From positions 62,001 through 126,000 of the forward strand of contig NZ_NIWU01000002.1 of NCBI RefSeq assembly GCF_002236105.1: a DNA stretch of 64,000 nt, read 5' to 3'. Source of the stretch: Pseudomonas umsongensis (GTDB taxonomy: Bacteria; Pseudomonadota; Gammaproteobacteria; Pseudomonadales; Pseudomonadaceae). The notes under the pieces are model-generated. The model ran no database searches and was not told the origin of the DNA. It saw only the letters and a list, made by a program, of their open reading frames with translations. Positions 1-13,381 of the stretch are shown one piece after another; the first letter of the stretch is position 1; each line of letters begins with the position of its first letter. Made by a program: the position numbers and the translations under genes.

Positions 1-309
1 ACTGACAAGCTGGTCATTTGAGTTGAAGATAACGCTAATGCGTTCCTGTTGGCGTTCGCCGCCACCCGGTTGCAGGCTATACAGGTAATCCCAGCGATCG
101 GCGTGGAACGTATCGGTCAGCAGGGGGTTGCCCATGATAAACCTTACTTGCTTACGGGTCATTCCCGGGCGTAACTGGTCTATCATGTCCTGCGTGACGA
201 CATTGCCCTGCTGGATGTCGATTTTGTAAACCCCGGGGAATGAACAACCGGCGAGTGCGAGCAGTCCCACAAAGGTGAAACTGGTTAGCAAGAGCTTGGT
301 GTTTTGCAT
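1..309 (-). CDS. bamE: Outer-membrane assembly lipoprotein OmlA/BamE (SmpA family), 3' end cut by window
   Basis: The minus strand reads an uninterrupted 103-codon frame from ATG at 309 to the window edge, so the C-terminus is missing. The N-terminus is a lipoprotein signal: hydrophobic stretch then LAGC, with the lipidated Cys at about residue 22. Downstream are SmpA/OmlA family signatures: [18 protein letters not shown], a GNPLL turn and a WDYLYSL strand. BamE is the small lipoprotein of the BAM complex that inserts beta-barrel proteins into the outer membrane; the pseudomonad member is usually called OmlA. It is divergent from fur with about 97 bp between the start codons, an arrangement also found in other pseudomonads. 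Confidence 0.93.
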   Translation of the reverse strand, partial: MQNTKLLLTSFTFVGLLALAGCSFPGVYKIDIQQGNVVTQDMIDQLRPGMTRKQVRFIMGNPLLTDTFHADRWDYLYSLQPGGGERQQERISVIFNSNDQLVS

Positions 310-330
310 CGGTGGGCGACTTCCACTATC

Positions 331-359
331 TTGGCTGGGACAACGTAAACGCCGATCAT
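331..359 (+). promoter_or_regulatory. Candidate fur promoter
   Basis: TTGGCT at 331-336 and GATCAT at 354-359 are separated by 17 bp, giving a sigma-70-like pair with four of six matches in each hexamer, about 48 bp before the fur start. This is pattern matching only. The same 97-bp interval must also hold the omlA promoter on the other strand. Confidence 0.35.
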
Positions 360-406
360 ACCCGCATTAAGAGAAGCTGCGAAGCAGCATCGCGAGAAAG
401 CTGACC

Positions 407-811
407 ATGGTTGAAAATAGCGAACTACGCAAAGCCGGCCTCAAAGTGACCCTGCCACGGGTCAAGATTCTGCAAATGCTCGACTCTGCCGAGCAGCGCC
501 ACATGAGTGCCGAGGATGTCTATAAGGCATTGATGGAGGCTGGCGAGGACGTCGGTCTGGCCACGGTTTACCGTGTACTGACCCAGTTCGAGGCGGCTGG
601 ACTTGTGGTGCGGCACAACTTCGACGGAGGCCATGCGGTCTTCGAACTGGACGACGGCAAGCATCACGATCATATGGTCAACGTCGAAACCAGCGAAGTG
701 ATCGAATTCTTCGACGAAGAAATCGAGCGCCTGCAGAAAGCCATCGTCGACAAGTACGGTTTCGAGATGGTTGATCACAATCTTGTGTTGTACGTGCGCA
801 AGAAAAAGTAA
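407..811 (+). CDS. fur: Ferric uptake regulator Fur
   Basis: 134-aa Fur, the Fe(II)-responsive repressor of iron acquisition genes. The N-terminal winged helix (residues 1-80) contains the DNA-recognition region around GLATVYRVLTQFE. The metal-binding dimerisation domain follows, with HHDH at 86-89 and the acidic run FFDEEIE after it. Start ATG at 407 is preceded by GAGAAAG. The protein has no cysteine at all: the CxxC structural zinc motif of the E. coli protein is absent, and the HHDHM segment is followed by VNV, where I recall VCV in P. aeruginosa Fur. It probably controls the piuA/piuC genes at 47-50 kb of this window. It is convergent with recN. Confidence 0.98.
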   Translation: MVENSELRKAGLKVTLPRVKILQMLDSAEQRHMSAEDVYKALMEAGEDVGLATVYRVLTQFEAAGLVVRHNFDGGHAVFELDDGKHHDHMVNVETSEVIEFFDEEIERLQKAIVDKYGFEMVDHNLVLYVRKKK

Positions 812-819
812 GCATGTCG

Positions 820-871
820 CGCGAACCCAGGGTTCGCGAAACGAACGAAGGCGACCCCAGGGTCGCCTTCG
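820..871 (+). terminator. Tandem hairpins after fur
   Basis: Two stem-loops follow the fur stop. The first pairs CGCGAACC (820-827) with GGTTCGCG (831-838). The second pairs CGAAGGCGACC (846-856) with GGTCGCCTTCG (861-871) and is followed by a short T-containing tract. Together they look like the intrinsic terminator of fur. Confidence 0.7.
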
Positions 872-905
872 TGCTTTCTGCCGCTTGTGCGGTTTGCAAA
901 CGGTT

Positions 906-979
906 CTGTAGGAGCTGCCGAAGGCTGCGATCTTGTATGGGCAAAGTCAAAAGATCGCAGCCTTCGGCAGCTCCTACAG
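906..979. repeat. REP-type inverted repeat with 29-bp perfect arms
   Basis: Positions 906-934 and 951-979 are exact reverse complements around a 16-nt loop. The core contains GGAGCTGCCGAAGGCTGCGA. Related arms occur at 29181-29241, 47081-47180 and, truncated, near 59085-59117. It lies between the convergent fur and recN genes, where it could act as a bidirectional transcription barrier. Confidence 0.85.
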
Positions 980-987
980 GGTTCGTT

Positions 988-2661
988 TTAGATTTTTGCA
1001 GTGACGACCATTTTCTTGGCGTGAGCCAGGGATTCCTTGGTGAGATCGATCCCGCCCAGCATTCGCGCCACTTCTTCTACGCGATCGTTCTTGCTTAATT
1101 TGGAGACGGCCGTGCGAGTGGCATCTTCGCCCCGGACTTTGTGCACGAACAGGTGCTGATGCCCTTGTGCGGCAACTTGGGGCAGGTGCGTGACCGTCAG
1201 GACCTGCCCGCGTTCACCAAGCCTGCGCAGCAATTGGCCGACGATTTCTGCAGTCGGTCCGCCAATGCCGACGTCCACTTCGTCGAACACCAAGGTCGGG
1301 ACCCGGGACGTTTGCGCGGTGATCACCTGGATCGCCAGGCTGATACGCGACAGTTCGCCACCCGATGCCACCTTCGCCAGCGCTTTTAATGGCTGCCCCG
1401 GGTTAGCGCTAACCAACAGTTCCACCTGTTCGAGTCCGTTCGGAAGCAATTCATTGCTGCTGTTCGGTCGCAGCTCAATGGCAAAGCGCCCTCCGGGCAT
1501 GCCCAGGCGCTGGATCTCCTGTTCCACCGCGCTGGCCAGGCTGCTGGAGGCTTGGTGGCGCAGGTCGCTCAACTCTCGAGCCTTCTCCTGATAATGACGG
1601 GCATAAGACGCCAGCTCATCACTCAGTCGCTCGATGGATTCATCGTTGGCGTTCAGGGTTTCGATTTCATCCAGTAACCGCTGTTGCATCTCAGCGACCT
1701 CGGTTGGCTGGATGCGGTGCTTGCGTGCCATGGTGTAGATCGCATCGAGGCGTTCTTCCAGGTATTGAAGGCGCGCCGGGTCTGCGTCGAAGTTATCCAG
1801 GAAGCGGTTCAGCTCACCCACGGCTTCTTCAACCTGGATCTGCGCGCTGGTCAGCAAGCTGCTGGCTTCGCCCAGCGCGCCAATCGAGTTGTTCACGCTC
1901 GACAGGCGATTAAGGCTTGCAGTCAGGGCGTTCAGGACATTGCCGGAATCACTCTCGCTACATTGTTCGACCACTTGCCGGCAGATACCCAGCAAGGTTT
2001 CCGCGTTGGTCAGGTTCTTGTGTTCCTGTTCCAACTGCTCCAGCTCGTTGTCGCCGAGGCCAAGGTTTTCAAGCTCTTCAAGTTGGTAGCTGAGCAACTG
2101 ATGGCGAGCGCGCTGCTCGTCGCCGGAGTTGGACAGTCGCTCAAGCTCCTGGTGAGTCTGGCGCCAGCGCTGGGCGGCCAGGTGCACCTGGCGGGCAAGG
2201 TCCGTGGCGCCGGCGTATTCGTCGAGCAGGCGGCGATGGGTATCGGTCTTGAGCAGGGACTGGTGTTCATGCTGGCTATGGATGTCGATCAGCAGTTCGC
2301 CCAGGGCCTTGAGGTCGCCCAGCGGGCAGGGGGTGCCGTTGATGTAGCCGCGCGAGCGCCCTTCGGCGGTAATGACTCGGCGCAGGATGCACGGGCCGTC
2401 GTTCTCGAGGTCGCGTTCGGCGAGCCAGGCGCTGGCTTCCGGGATGTCGGCCAGGTCAAAGGTTGCCAGGATGTCGGCTTTGTCTGCGCCGGGGCGGACC
2501 ACGCCGCTGTCGGCTCGATCGCCGAGGGTCAGGCCCAGGGCGTCGAGCATGATCGACTTGCCGGCGCCGGTTTCCCCTGTGATCACGCTCATGCCTCGAT
2601 CAAGTTCAAGATCGAGATGTTCAACGATGGCGTAGTTATGTACGGACAGGTGCACCAGCAT
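988..2661 (-). CDS. recN: DNA repair protein RecN
   Basis: 557-aa SMC-like ATPase of recombinational double-strand-break repair. Walker A GETGAGKS lies near residues 29-36. A long coiled-coil middle (about 155-370) has a central break. The C-terminal ATPase half carries the ABC signature ASGGELSR and the Walker B segment LVFDEVDVGIGG. Length is normal for RecN. ATG at 2661 is the first start downstream of a good LexA box (2686-2701), which supports SOS induction. It is convergent with fur and divergent from grpE. Confidence 0.97.
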   Translation of the reverse strand: MLVHLSVHNYAIVEHLDLELDRGMSVITGETGAGKSIMLDALGLTLGDRADSGVVRPGADKADILATFDLADIPEASAWLAERDLENDGPCILRRVITAEGRSRGYINGTPCPLGDLKALGELLIDIHSQHEHQSLLKTDTHRRLLDEYAGATDLARQVHLAAQRWRQTHQELERLSNSGDEQRARHQLLSYQLEELENLGLGDNELEQLEQEHKNLTNAETLLGICRQVVEQCSESDSGNVLNALTASLNRLSSVNNSIGALGEASSLLTSAQIQVEEAVGELNRFLDNFDADPARLQYLEERLDAIYTMARKHRIQPTEVAEMQQRLLDEIETLNANDESIERLSDELASYARHYQEKARELSDLRHQASSSLASAVEQEIQRLGMPGGRFAIELRPNSSNELLPNGLEQVELLVSANPGQPLKALAKVASGGELSRISLAIQVITAQTSRVPTLVFDEVDVGIGGPTAEIVGQLLRRLGERGQVLTVTHLPQVAAQGHQHLFVHKVRGEDATRTAVSKLSKNDRVEEVARMLGGIDLTKESLAHAKKMVVTAKI

Positions 2662-2685
2662 GAAGGCCGCTCCCAGGCTTTAGGT

Positions 2686-2701
2686 CTGGTTATTTATACA
2701 G
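2686..2701 (-). promoter_or_regulatory. LexA box (SOS operator) of recN
   Basis: On the minus strand the 16-mer CTGTATAAATAACCAG matches the SOS consensus CTG-N10-CAG with the expected AT-rich centre. It lies 24 bp before the recN start. It overlaps a TATAAA -10 (2693-2698) that pairs with TTGTCA (2717-2722) at 18 bp spacing, so bound LexA would cover the promoter. Confidence 0.9.
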
Positions 2702-2821
2702 TGTTTTATTTGCGGCTGACAATGCCCCTCGTTAGCTCGATTTGCTTGATCCGACGAAATCCTTAGCGCGGAGGGGAATGACAATGCAGCTGTTTTTTGT
2801 AGGGTTAATGTTTGATCAGCC

Positions 2822-2849
2822 CTTGAAGCCGGATTTTGCGGCCCCATAT
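2822..2849 (+). promoter_or_regulatory. Sigma-32 heat-shock promoter of grpE
   Basis: CTTGAAG (2822-2828), 13 bp, then CCCCATAT (2842-2849). This matches the RpoH consensus CTTGAAA-N13-CCCCATNT with one mismatch in the -35. It lies about 53 bp upstream of the grpE start codon. Confidence 0.9.
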
Positions 2850-2902
2850 AGCTGGACAGAAGCGCGAGTCAGGCTCGCGGACGATATTGAAAGGAGAATT
2901 CT

Positions 2903-3469
2903 ATGGCTGACGAACAGACAGTGGATACGCAAAATCTAGACGCCGATCAGGCTTCCCAGGCTTCGGGTGATGACCTGGCGGCTCGTGTACAAGTGCTCGA
3001 AGAGCAACTGGCAGGTGCGCAGGATCAGGCTTTGCGTGTAGCCGCCGATCTGCAGAACGTCCGCCGTCGCGCCGAGCAGGATGTAGAAAAAGCTCACAAG
3101 TTCGCGCTGGAAAAATTCGCCGGCGACCTGCTGCCGATCATCGACAGCCTGGAGCGTGGCCTGGAATTGTCCAGCCCGGATGACGAAAGCATTCGTCCGA
3201 TGCGTGAAGGCATCGAGCTGACCCTGAAAATGTTCCAGGACACCCTGAAGCGTTATCAGCTGGAAGCGATCGATCCGCATGGCGAGCCGTTCAACGCCGT
3301 TCTTCATCAGGCAATGGCCATGCAGGAAAGCGCTGACCTCGAGCCAAACAGCGTGCTCAAGGTGTTCCAGAAGGGCTACCAGCTTAACGGTCGCCTGCTG
3401 CGCCCGGCGATGGTCGTGGTCAGCAAGGCTCCGGCGCCAGTTTCGCCTTCTATTGACGAGCAGGCTTGA
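2903..3469 (+). CDS. grpE: Nucleotide exchange factor GrpE
   Basis: 188-aa cochaperone that releases ADP from DnaK. An acidic, polar N-terminus (1-30) leads into a long helical dimerisation segment (about 27-90). The C-terminal beta domain carries the family pattern [18 protein letters not shown] and ends with [11 protein letters not shown]. Start ATG 2903 has an AAGGAG site about 7 nt upstream. The gene is first in the grpE-dnaK-dnaJ order and its stop codon lies inside the -35 of the dnaK promoter. Confidence 0.98.
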   Translation: MADEQTVDTQNLDADQASQASGDDLAARVQVLEEQLAGAQDQALRVAADLQNVRRRAEQDVEKAHKFALEKFAGDLLPIIDSLERGLELSSPDDESIRPMREGIELTLKMFQDTLKRYQLEAIDPHGEPFNAVLHQAMAMQESADLEPNSVLKVFQKGYQLNGRLLRPAMVVVSKAPAPVSPSIDEQA

Positions 3470-3492
3470 AATTAGCCGCAAGGCCCCCATTT
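3465..3492 (+). promoter_or_regulatory. Sigma-32 promoter of dnaK overlapping the grpE stop codon
   Basis: CTTGAAA (3465-3471), 13 bp, CCCCATTT (3485-3492): a full match to the RpoH consensus. The TGA stop of grpE (3467-3469) is contained in the -35 hexamer region. It starts about 107 bp before the dnaK ATG, so dnaK can be induced independently of grpE. Confidence 0.92.
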
Positions 3493-3571
3493 AGAAGTCA
3501 AGCGTTTAAGTGCTACCGCAGTTAGCCACCACTGCTGCGGCAACCAAATCCAAAGTTTCGGGAGAGTGAAC

Positions 3572-5488
3572 ATGGGCAAAATTATCGGTATCGACCTGGG
3601 GACCACCAACTCCTGCGTCTCCGTGCTTGAAAACGGCGTAGCCAAAGTTATTGAAAACGCCGAAGGCGCGCGTACCACGCCGTCGATCATCGCTTACGCC
3701 AACGATGGCGAAATCCTGGTCGGCCAGTCCGCCAAGCGTCAGGCTGTGACCAACCCGCATAACACCCTGTACGCCGTGAAGCGTCTGATCGGTCGCAAGT
3801 TCGACGAAGAAGTCGTGCAGAAAGACATCAAGATGGTTCCGTACAAGATCGCCAAGGCTGACAACGGTGACGCCTGGGTTGAAGTGAACGGCCAGAAGAT
3901 GGCGCCGCCACAAATCTCGGCTGAAATCCTGAAGAAGATGAAGAAGACCGCCGAAGACTACCTCGGCGAGCCAGTGACTGAAGCGGTGATCACCGTTCCG
4001 GCCTACTTCAACGACAGCCAGCGTCAGGCGACCAAGGACGCCGGCCGCATCGCGGGCCTGGACGTGAAACGTATCATCAACGAACCAACCGCGGCTGCTC
4101 TGGCTTACGGTATGGACAAGGCCAAGGGCGATCACACCGTGATCGTTTATGACCTGGGTGGCGGTACTTTCGACGTTTCCGTGATCGAGATCGCTGAAGT
4201 CGATGGCGAGCACCAGTTCGAAGTGTTGGCCACCAACGGCGACACCTTCCTGGGTGGTGAGGACTTCGACATTCGTCTGATCGACTACCTCGTCGACGAA
4301 TTCAAGAAAGAAAGCGGCATGAACCTCAAGGGTGATCCGCTGGCGATGCAGCGCCTGAAAGAAGCCGCTGAAAAAGCCAAGATCGAGCTGTCTTCCGCTC
4401 AGTCGACCGACGTCAACCTGCCGTACATCACTGCAGACGCTACCGGTCCTAAGCACTTGAACGTGAAGATCTCCCGCGCCAAGCTGGAAGCGCTGGTTGA
4501 AGACCTGGTTCAACGCACTATCGAACCTTGCCGCATTGCGCTGAAAGACTCCGGTATCGACGTTGGCGCGATCAACGACGTGATCCTGGTCGGCGGTCAG
4601 ACCCGTATGCCACTGGTTCAGAAGCTGGTGACCGAGTTCTTCGGTAAAGAAGCACGTAAAGACGTGAACCCGGACGAAGCTGTTGCCATGGGTGCTGCCA
4701 TCCAGGGTGCGGTACTGGCCGGTGACGTGAAAGACGTTCTGCTGCTGGACGTCAGCCCGCTGACCCTGGGTATCGAAACCATGGGTGGCGTGATGACTGC
4801 GCTGATCGAGAAAAACACCACGATTCCTACCAAGAAATCGCAAGTGTTCTCGACTGCCGACGACAACCAGGGCGCCGTGACCATTCACGTGCTGCAAGGT
4901 GAGCGTAAGCAGGCTGCACAGAACAAGTCCCTGGGCAAGTTCGACCTGGCCGAGATTCCACCAGCACCACGTGGCGTGCCACAAATCGAAGTGACCTTCG
5001 ACATCGACGCTAACGGCATCCTGCACGTAGGCGCCAAGGACAAGGCCACCGGCAAGACTCAGTCGATCGTGATCAAGGCCAACTCCGGCCTGTCCGATGA
5101 AGAGATCGAGCGCATGGTGCGTGACGCCGAGGCCAATGCCGAGGAAGACCGCAAGTTCGAAGAGCTGGCCGCTGCCCGTAACCAGGGTGACGCACTGGTT
5201 CACTCGACGCGCAAAATGGTCGCTGACGCTGGCGACAAGGTAAGCGCTGAAGAGAAGACTGCGATCGAAGCTGCCGTGGTTGCCCTGGAAGCCGCTGTAA
5301 AAGGCGACGACAAGGCTGCTATCGAAGCCAAGGTTGAAGAACTGTCGAAAGTCTCCGCTCCAGTGGCGCAGAAGATGTACGCCGAACAGGCTCAGCCTGC
5401 TGAAGGCGCGGCACCGCACGACGACAAGGCGCAAAAGGCAGACGACGTTGTCGATGCTGAGTTCGAAGAAGTAAAAGACCACAAGTAA
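3572..5488 (+). CDS. dnaK: Chaperone DnaK (Hsp70)
   Basis: 638-aa Hsp70. The N-terminal ATPase domain (1-385) opens with [11 protein letters not shown] and includes the second phosphate loop [13 protein letters not shown] hydrophobic linker VLLLDV near residue 390 leads to the substrate-binding beta domain and the helical lid. The C-terminal tail ends in acidic [10 protein letters not shown] place the start at ATG 3572 ([10 protein letters not shown]), not at the in-frame GTG 3566, because GGGAGAG at 3560-3566 is the ribosome site and would overlap the GTG. It works with GrpE upstream and DnaJ downstream. Confidence 0.99.
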   Translation: MGKIIGIDLGTTNSCVSVLENGVAKVIENAEGARTTPSIIAYANDGEILVGQSAKRQAVTNPHNTLYAVKRLIGRKFDEEVVQKDIKMVPYKIAKADNGDAWVEVNGQKMAPPQISAEILKKMKKTAEDYLGEPVTEAVITVPAYFNDSQRQATKDAGRIAGLDVKRIINEPTAAALAYGMDKAKGDHTVIVYDLGGGTFDVSVIEIAEVDGEHQFEVLATNGDTFLGGEDFDIRLIDYLVDEFKKESGMNLKGDPLAMQRLKEAAEKAKIELSSAQSTDVNLPYITADATGPKHLNVKISRAKLEALVEDLVQRTIEPCRIALKDSGIDVGAINDVILVGGQTRMPLVQKLVTEFFGKEARKDVNPDEAVAMGAAIQGAVLAGDVKDVLLLDVSPLTLGIETMGGVMTALIEKNTTIPTKKSQVFSTADDNQGAVTIHVLQGERKQAAQNKSLGKFDLAEIPPAPRGVPQIEVTFDIDANGILHVGAKDKATGKTQSIVIKANSGLSDEEIERMVRDAEANAEEDRKFEELAAARNQGDALVHSTRKMVADAGDKVSAEEKTAIEAAVVALEAAVKGDDKAAIEAKVEELSKVSAPVAQKMYAEQAQPAEGAAPHDDKAQKADDVVDAEFEEVKDHK

Positions 5489-5542
5489 GTTGTTGGTCGG
5501 CCGGTTGACTGCCTTCAGGCGGTGACTGGTAGGATGTCGCCG

Positions 5543-5562
5543 CGCGGGAGCTTGCTCCCGCG
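5543..5562. repeat. Single REP-like hairpin between dnaK and dnaJ
   Basis: CGCGGGAGC (5543-5551) and GCTCCCGCG (5554-5562) form a 9-bp perfect stem with a TT loop. The GGAGCTTGCTCC core is typical of pseudomonad REP sequences. There is no T-tract, so it is more likely an mRNA-stabilising or attenuating element than a classical terminator. The rest of the 297-bp dnaK-dnaJ gap shows no gene and no clear sigma-32 promoter. Confidence 0.65.
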
Positions 5563-5785
5563 TTGGCGTGTCTGGAGTCAGCGAATTTTTACAGCATGCG
5601 ACACGGTTCGCTTGTTGGCGGCATGGTCGGGAATGCTCCTGCTTTCCGAGCCGAAAGTGCCACATTGAAACAAAGACCAGGATCGTTGAATTGACGTGAG
5701 TTGGGTCCGGGCCTGTATTGGGGCTCAACGAGTTTGACGAGGCTCAGGAGAGGTTTGTCGAACGTCCTCAAGAGTGCAGAGACTT

Positions 5786-7724
<1,939 letters not shown>

Positions 7725-7738
7725 GATGCACCCTAAAT

Positions 7739-7770
7739 CGGGCTCGCGCACAGCGTTTGAGCCCGGTTTT
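7739..7770 (+). terminator. Intrinsic terminator after dapB
   Basis: CGGGCTC (7739-7745) pairs with GAGCCCG (7759-7765), followed by GTTTT. It closes the dnaJ-dapB unit and separates it from the carA leader. Confidence 0.75.
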
Positions 7771-7834
7771 ACCCCGCCAAGCGACGACCTGTCGCATTCT
7801 CCAGCCTTTAAGGCTCATTGGCGGTAGACCAAAA

Positions 7835-7987
7835 ATGCCTTTTTCTGTAAGCTACAGCTTTAGTGTGTCCACTAAAAGCGCGCAGAATAATTCAGTGAAG
7901 AAGCGGGGTGACGTGTCCATACGTCACTCCGCTTTTTTACAACCTGCGATCGCCCTTTCAGGCTTTATTTACGGGAGGTCTTCTTGA
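7835..7987 (+). CDS. Putative carA leader peptide ORF
   Basis: A 50-codon frame starts at ATG 7835 ([10 protein letters not shown]...) and ends at TGA 7985-7987, overlapping the TTG start of carA (7984-7986) by two bases. It runs straight through the terminator-like hairpin at 7902-7939. This topology suits transcription attenuation or translational coupling. No strong ribosome site precedes the ATG, and I do not recognise the peptide. It may be chance; conservation of frame across pseudomonads would decide. Confidence 0.35.
   Translation: MPFSVSYSFSVSTKSAQNNSVKKRGDVSIRHSAFLQPAIALSGFIYGRSS
7859..7876 (+). promoter_or_regulatory. Upstream hairpin of the carA leader
   Basis: TTTAGTG (7859-7865) and CACTAAA (7870-7876) form a 7-bp perfect stem with a TGTC loop. 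It lies 26 nt before the terminator-like hairpin and is a candidate pause or alternative structure in an attenuator. Confidence 0.45.
7902..7939 (+). terminator. Terminator/attenuator hairpin in the carA leader
   Basis: AGCGGGGTGACGT (7902-7914) pairs almost fully with ACGTCACTCCGCT (7921-7933), with one GxT wobble, then a run of six T. A strong intrinsic terminator 45 bp before the carA start, on the coding strand, implies regulated read-through, most simply by pyrimidine or arginine supply. Confidence 0.75.
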
Positions 7988-9120
7988 CTAAGCCAGCCAT
8001 ACTCGCCCTTGCTGATGGCAGCATTTTTCGCGGCGAAGCCATTGGAGCCGACGGTCAAACCGTTGGTGAGGTGGTGTTCAACACCGCAATGACCGGCTAT
8101 CAGGAAATCCTTACCGATCCTTCCTACGCCCAACAGATCGTTACCCTGACTTACCCGCACATCGGCAATACCGGCACCACGCCGGAAGACGCCGAGTCCA
8201 ACCGCGTCTGGTCTGCTGGCCTGGTCATCCGTGACCTGCCGCTGGTGGCGAGCAACTGGCGTAACACGATGTCCCTGTCGGACTACCTGAAGGCCAACAA
8301 CGTCGTCGCCATCGCCGGTATCGACACTCGCCGCCTGACGCGCATCCTGCGTGAAAAAGGTGCGCAGAACGGCTGCATCATGGCCGGTGACAACATTTCC
8401 GAAGAAGCCGCCATCGCCGCTGCCCAAGGCTTCCCTGGCCTCAAGGGCATGGACCTGGCGAAAGTCGTCAGTACCAAAGAGAAGTACGAGTGGCGTTCGA
8501 CTGTCTGGGATCTGAAGACCGACAGCCACGCGACCATCGAAGCCTCCGAACTGCCGTACCACGTGGTGGCCTACGACTACGGCGTCAAGGTGAACATCCT
8601 GCGCATGCTGGTCGAGCGCGGTTGCCGCGTGACCGTGGTGCCTGCACAAACTCCAGCCGCCGAAGCGCTGGCCCTGAAGCCGGACGGCGTGTTCCTGTCC
8701 AACGGCCCTGGCGATCCCGAGCCTTGCGACTACGCGATCCAGGCGATCAAGGACGTGCTGGAAACCGACATCCCGGTGTTCGGTATCTGCCTCGGTCACC
8801 AGTTGCTGGCCCTGGCCTCCGGCGCCAAGACCCTGAAAATGGGTCACGGCCACCACGGTGCCAACCACCCGGTCCAGGATCTGGACAGCGGCGTGGTGAT
8901 GATCACCAGCCAGAACCACGGTTTTGCGGTAGACGAAGCCACCCTGCCTGCCAACGTTCGCGCGATTCACAAATCGCTGTTCGACGGCACCCTGCAAGGT
9001 ATCGAGCGTACCGACAAGAGCGCCTTCAGCTTCCAGGGTCACCCTGAAGCCAGCCCTGGCCCGAACGACGTAGCACCTCTGTTCGATCGCTTCATCAACG
9101 AGATGGCCAAGCGACGCTGA
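7984..9120 (+). CDS. carA: Carbamoyl-phosphate synthase small subunit CarA
   Basis: 378-aa glutamine amidotransferase subunit. It hydrolyses glutamine and channels ammonia to CarB for arginine and pyrimidine synthesis. The N-terminal CPSase domain occupies 1-150; the class I amidotransferase domain follows, with nucleophile Cys269 in GICLGHQLL and the His/Glu pair in FQGHPEAS. The start is TTG at 7984, with GGGAGG 7 nt upstream and no ATG nearby that fits. An unconventional carA start has, as I recall, been reported in P. aeruginosa. Confidence 0.97.
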   Translation: MTKPAILALADGSIFRGEAIGADGQTVGEVVFNTAMTGYQEILTDPSYAQQIVTLTYPHIGNTGTTPEDAESNRVWSAGLVIRDLPLVASNWRNTMSLSDYLKANNVVAIAGIDTRRLTRILREKGAQNGCIMAGDNISEEAAIAAAQGFPGLKGMDLAKVVSTKEKYEWRSTVWDLKTDSHATIEASELPYHVVAYDYGVKVNILRMLVERGCRVTVVPAQTPAAEALALKPDGVFLSNGPGDPEPCDYAIQAIKDVLETDIPVFGICLGHQLLALASGAKTLKMGHGHHGANHPVQDLDSGVVMITSQNHGFAVDEATLPANVRAIHKSLFDGTLQGIERTDKSAFSFQGHPEASPGPNDVAPLFDRFINEMAKRR

Positions 9121-9238
9121 TCGCTCGCCCTGATGTTGCAAAGCTTGAGGGTGGTCCCGATATCGGCGACCCCTTCAAGTCTTCACAGATTGAACAAGAC
9201 GGCTTGCCGACTGACCTGCGGATTTGAGTGACAAACCC

Positions 9239-12456
<3,218 letters not shown>

Positions 12457-12460
<4 letters not shown>

Positions 12461-12939
12461 GCATAACGAAGTACCCGATGACCGTTCAGGGCGCTCGCGC
12501 CCTGGAGGAAGAGCACGCTCACCTGACCAAAGTCGTCCGTCCAAAGCTCAGCCAGGACATCGGTACGGCCCGTGAGTTGGGCGACTTGAAGGAAAACGCC
12601 GAATACCACGCTGCTCGCGAGCAGCAGGGTATGGTCGAGGCGCGGATTCGTGACATCGAAGGCCGGATTCAGAATCAGGTCATCATCGACGTCACGACCA
12701 TTCCTCACACTGGCAAGGTTATCTTCGGCACCACCGTCGAAATCGCCAACGTCGAGACTGATGAAAGCGTCACTTACCACATCGTGGGTGAGGATGAGGC
12801 TGACTTCAAACTCGGCAAGATTTCGGTCGGTTCACCCTTGGCTCGAGCCTTGATCGGCAAGGAAGAGGGTGATGTGGTCGTCGTCAAAACGCCTGGTGGC
12901 GTTATCGAGTACGAGATTGTCGAAGTCCGTCACATCTGA
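12457..12939 (+). CDS. greA: Transcript cleavage factor GreA
   Basis: 160-aa factor that rescues backtracked RNA polymerase by stimulating transcript cleavage. The N-terminal antiparallel coiled coil (about 10-75) has the acidic tip pattern [12 protein letters not shown], and the C-terminal FKBP-like domain (80-160) contains [18 protein letters not shown] 12457 overlaps the carB TGA by four bases, so the two are translationally coupled. greA is known as a member of the car operon in P. aeruginosa. Confidence 0.97.
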
Positions 12940-12967
12940 AGCAAGGCGCCCGCTGAATGCGGGCGCC

Positions 12968-13372
12968 ATGCTCTGGCAGCTGGCCCAGATGTTGTGGGTC
13001 GGCGGTCTGTGGCTGGTGCATCTCGGTTTGCAGCCGGTGTTGGGCCGAATTGGCCTGGCACCGTTGCTGATCGATGAGATCGCCGGCATGTTCGAGACCG
13101 TGGTGGTGGGGTTTGCCGCCGTGTGCGTGATCTTTCAGGCTTTGGTGCTGGTACAGGCTAATGGCCTTGCCAGTCTATGGCGGGATTTTCGTGGGCAGGT
13201 GCTGCTGGTCGCGTTGTGCGCCTGTGCGATGTTTGTGGCCGTGCCTATCGGCTGGCCGGATGCGCAGCGCTGGCAGGTGTTCAGCTATCTGGTTTTGGGG
13301 TTCTCGGGGCTGGTGCTGATTATGCAGCCGGTGCCCGGATGGAGTGTCAGGGTGCGCGAAGCACACCCTTGA
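12968..13372 (+). CDS. Small conserved inner-membrane protein, function unknown
   Basis: 134-aa protein with about four hydrophobic segments: near 5-25 (WVGGLWLVHLGLQPVL), 38-60 (ETVVVGFAAVCVIFQALVLV), 72-92 (VLLVALCACAMFVAVPI) and 100-120 (VFSYLVLGFSGLVLIM). I chose ATG 12968 because it begins directly at the first membrane segment and lies 28 nt after greA; a longer start at 12869 would overlap greA. A gene of this type sits between greA and yhbY in P. aeruginosa as well. It resembles small DUF4149-like membrane proteins, but this is a weak guess. Confidence 0.75.
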   Translation: MLWQLAQMLWVGGLWLVHLGLQPVLGRIGLAPLLIDEIAGMFETVVVGFAAVCVIFQALVLVQANGLASLWRDFRGQVLLVALCACAMFVAVPIGWPDAQRWQVFSYLVLGFSGLVLIMQPVPGWSVRVREAHP

Positions 13373-13381
13373 CCCTTGTCA

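Noticed and set aside
5489..5785. Sigma-32 promoter before dnaJ
   Set aside because: ATTGAAA near 5665 has no CCCCAT-type -10 at the right distance. dnaJ is probably transcribed from the dnaK promoter, partly through the REP hairpin.
7757..7834. N-terminal extension of the carA leader ORF
   Set aside because: The extension starts inside the dapB terminator region and lacks a ribosome site; only the part from ATG 7835 is considered.
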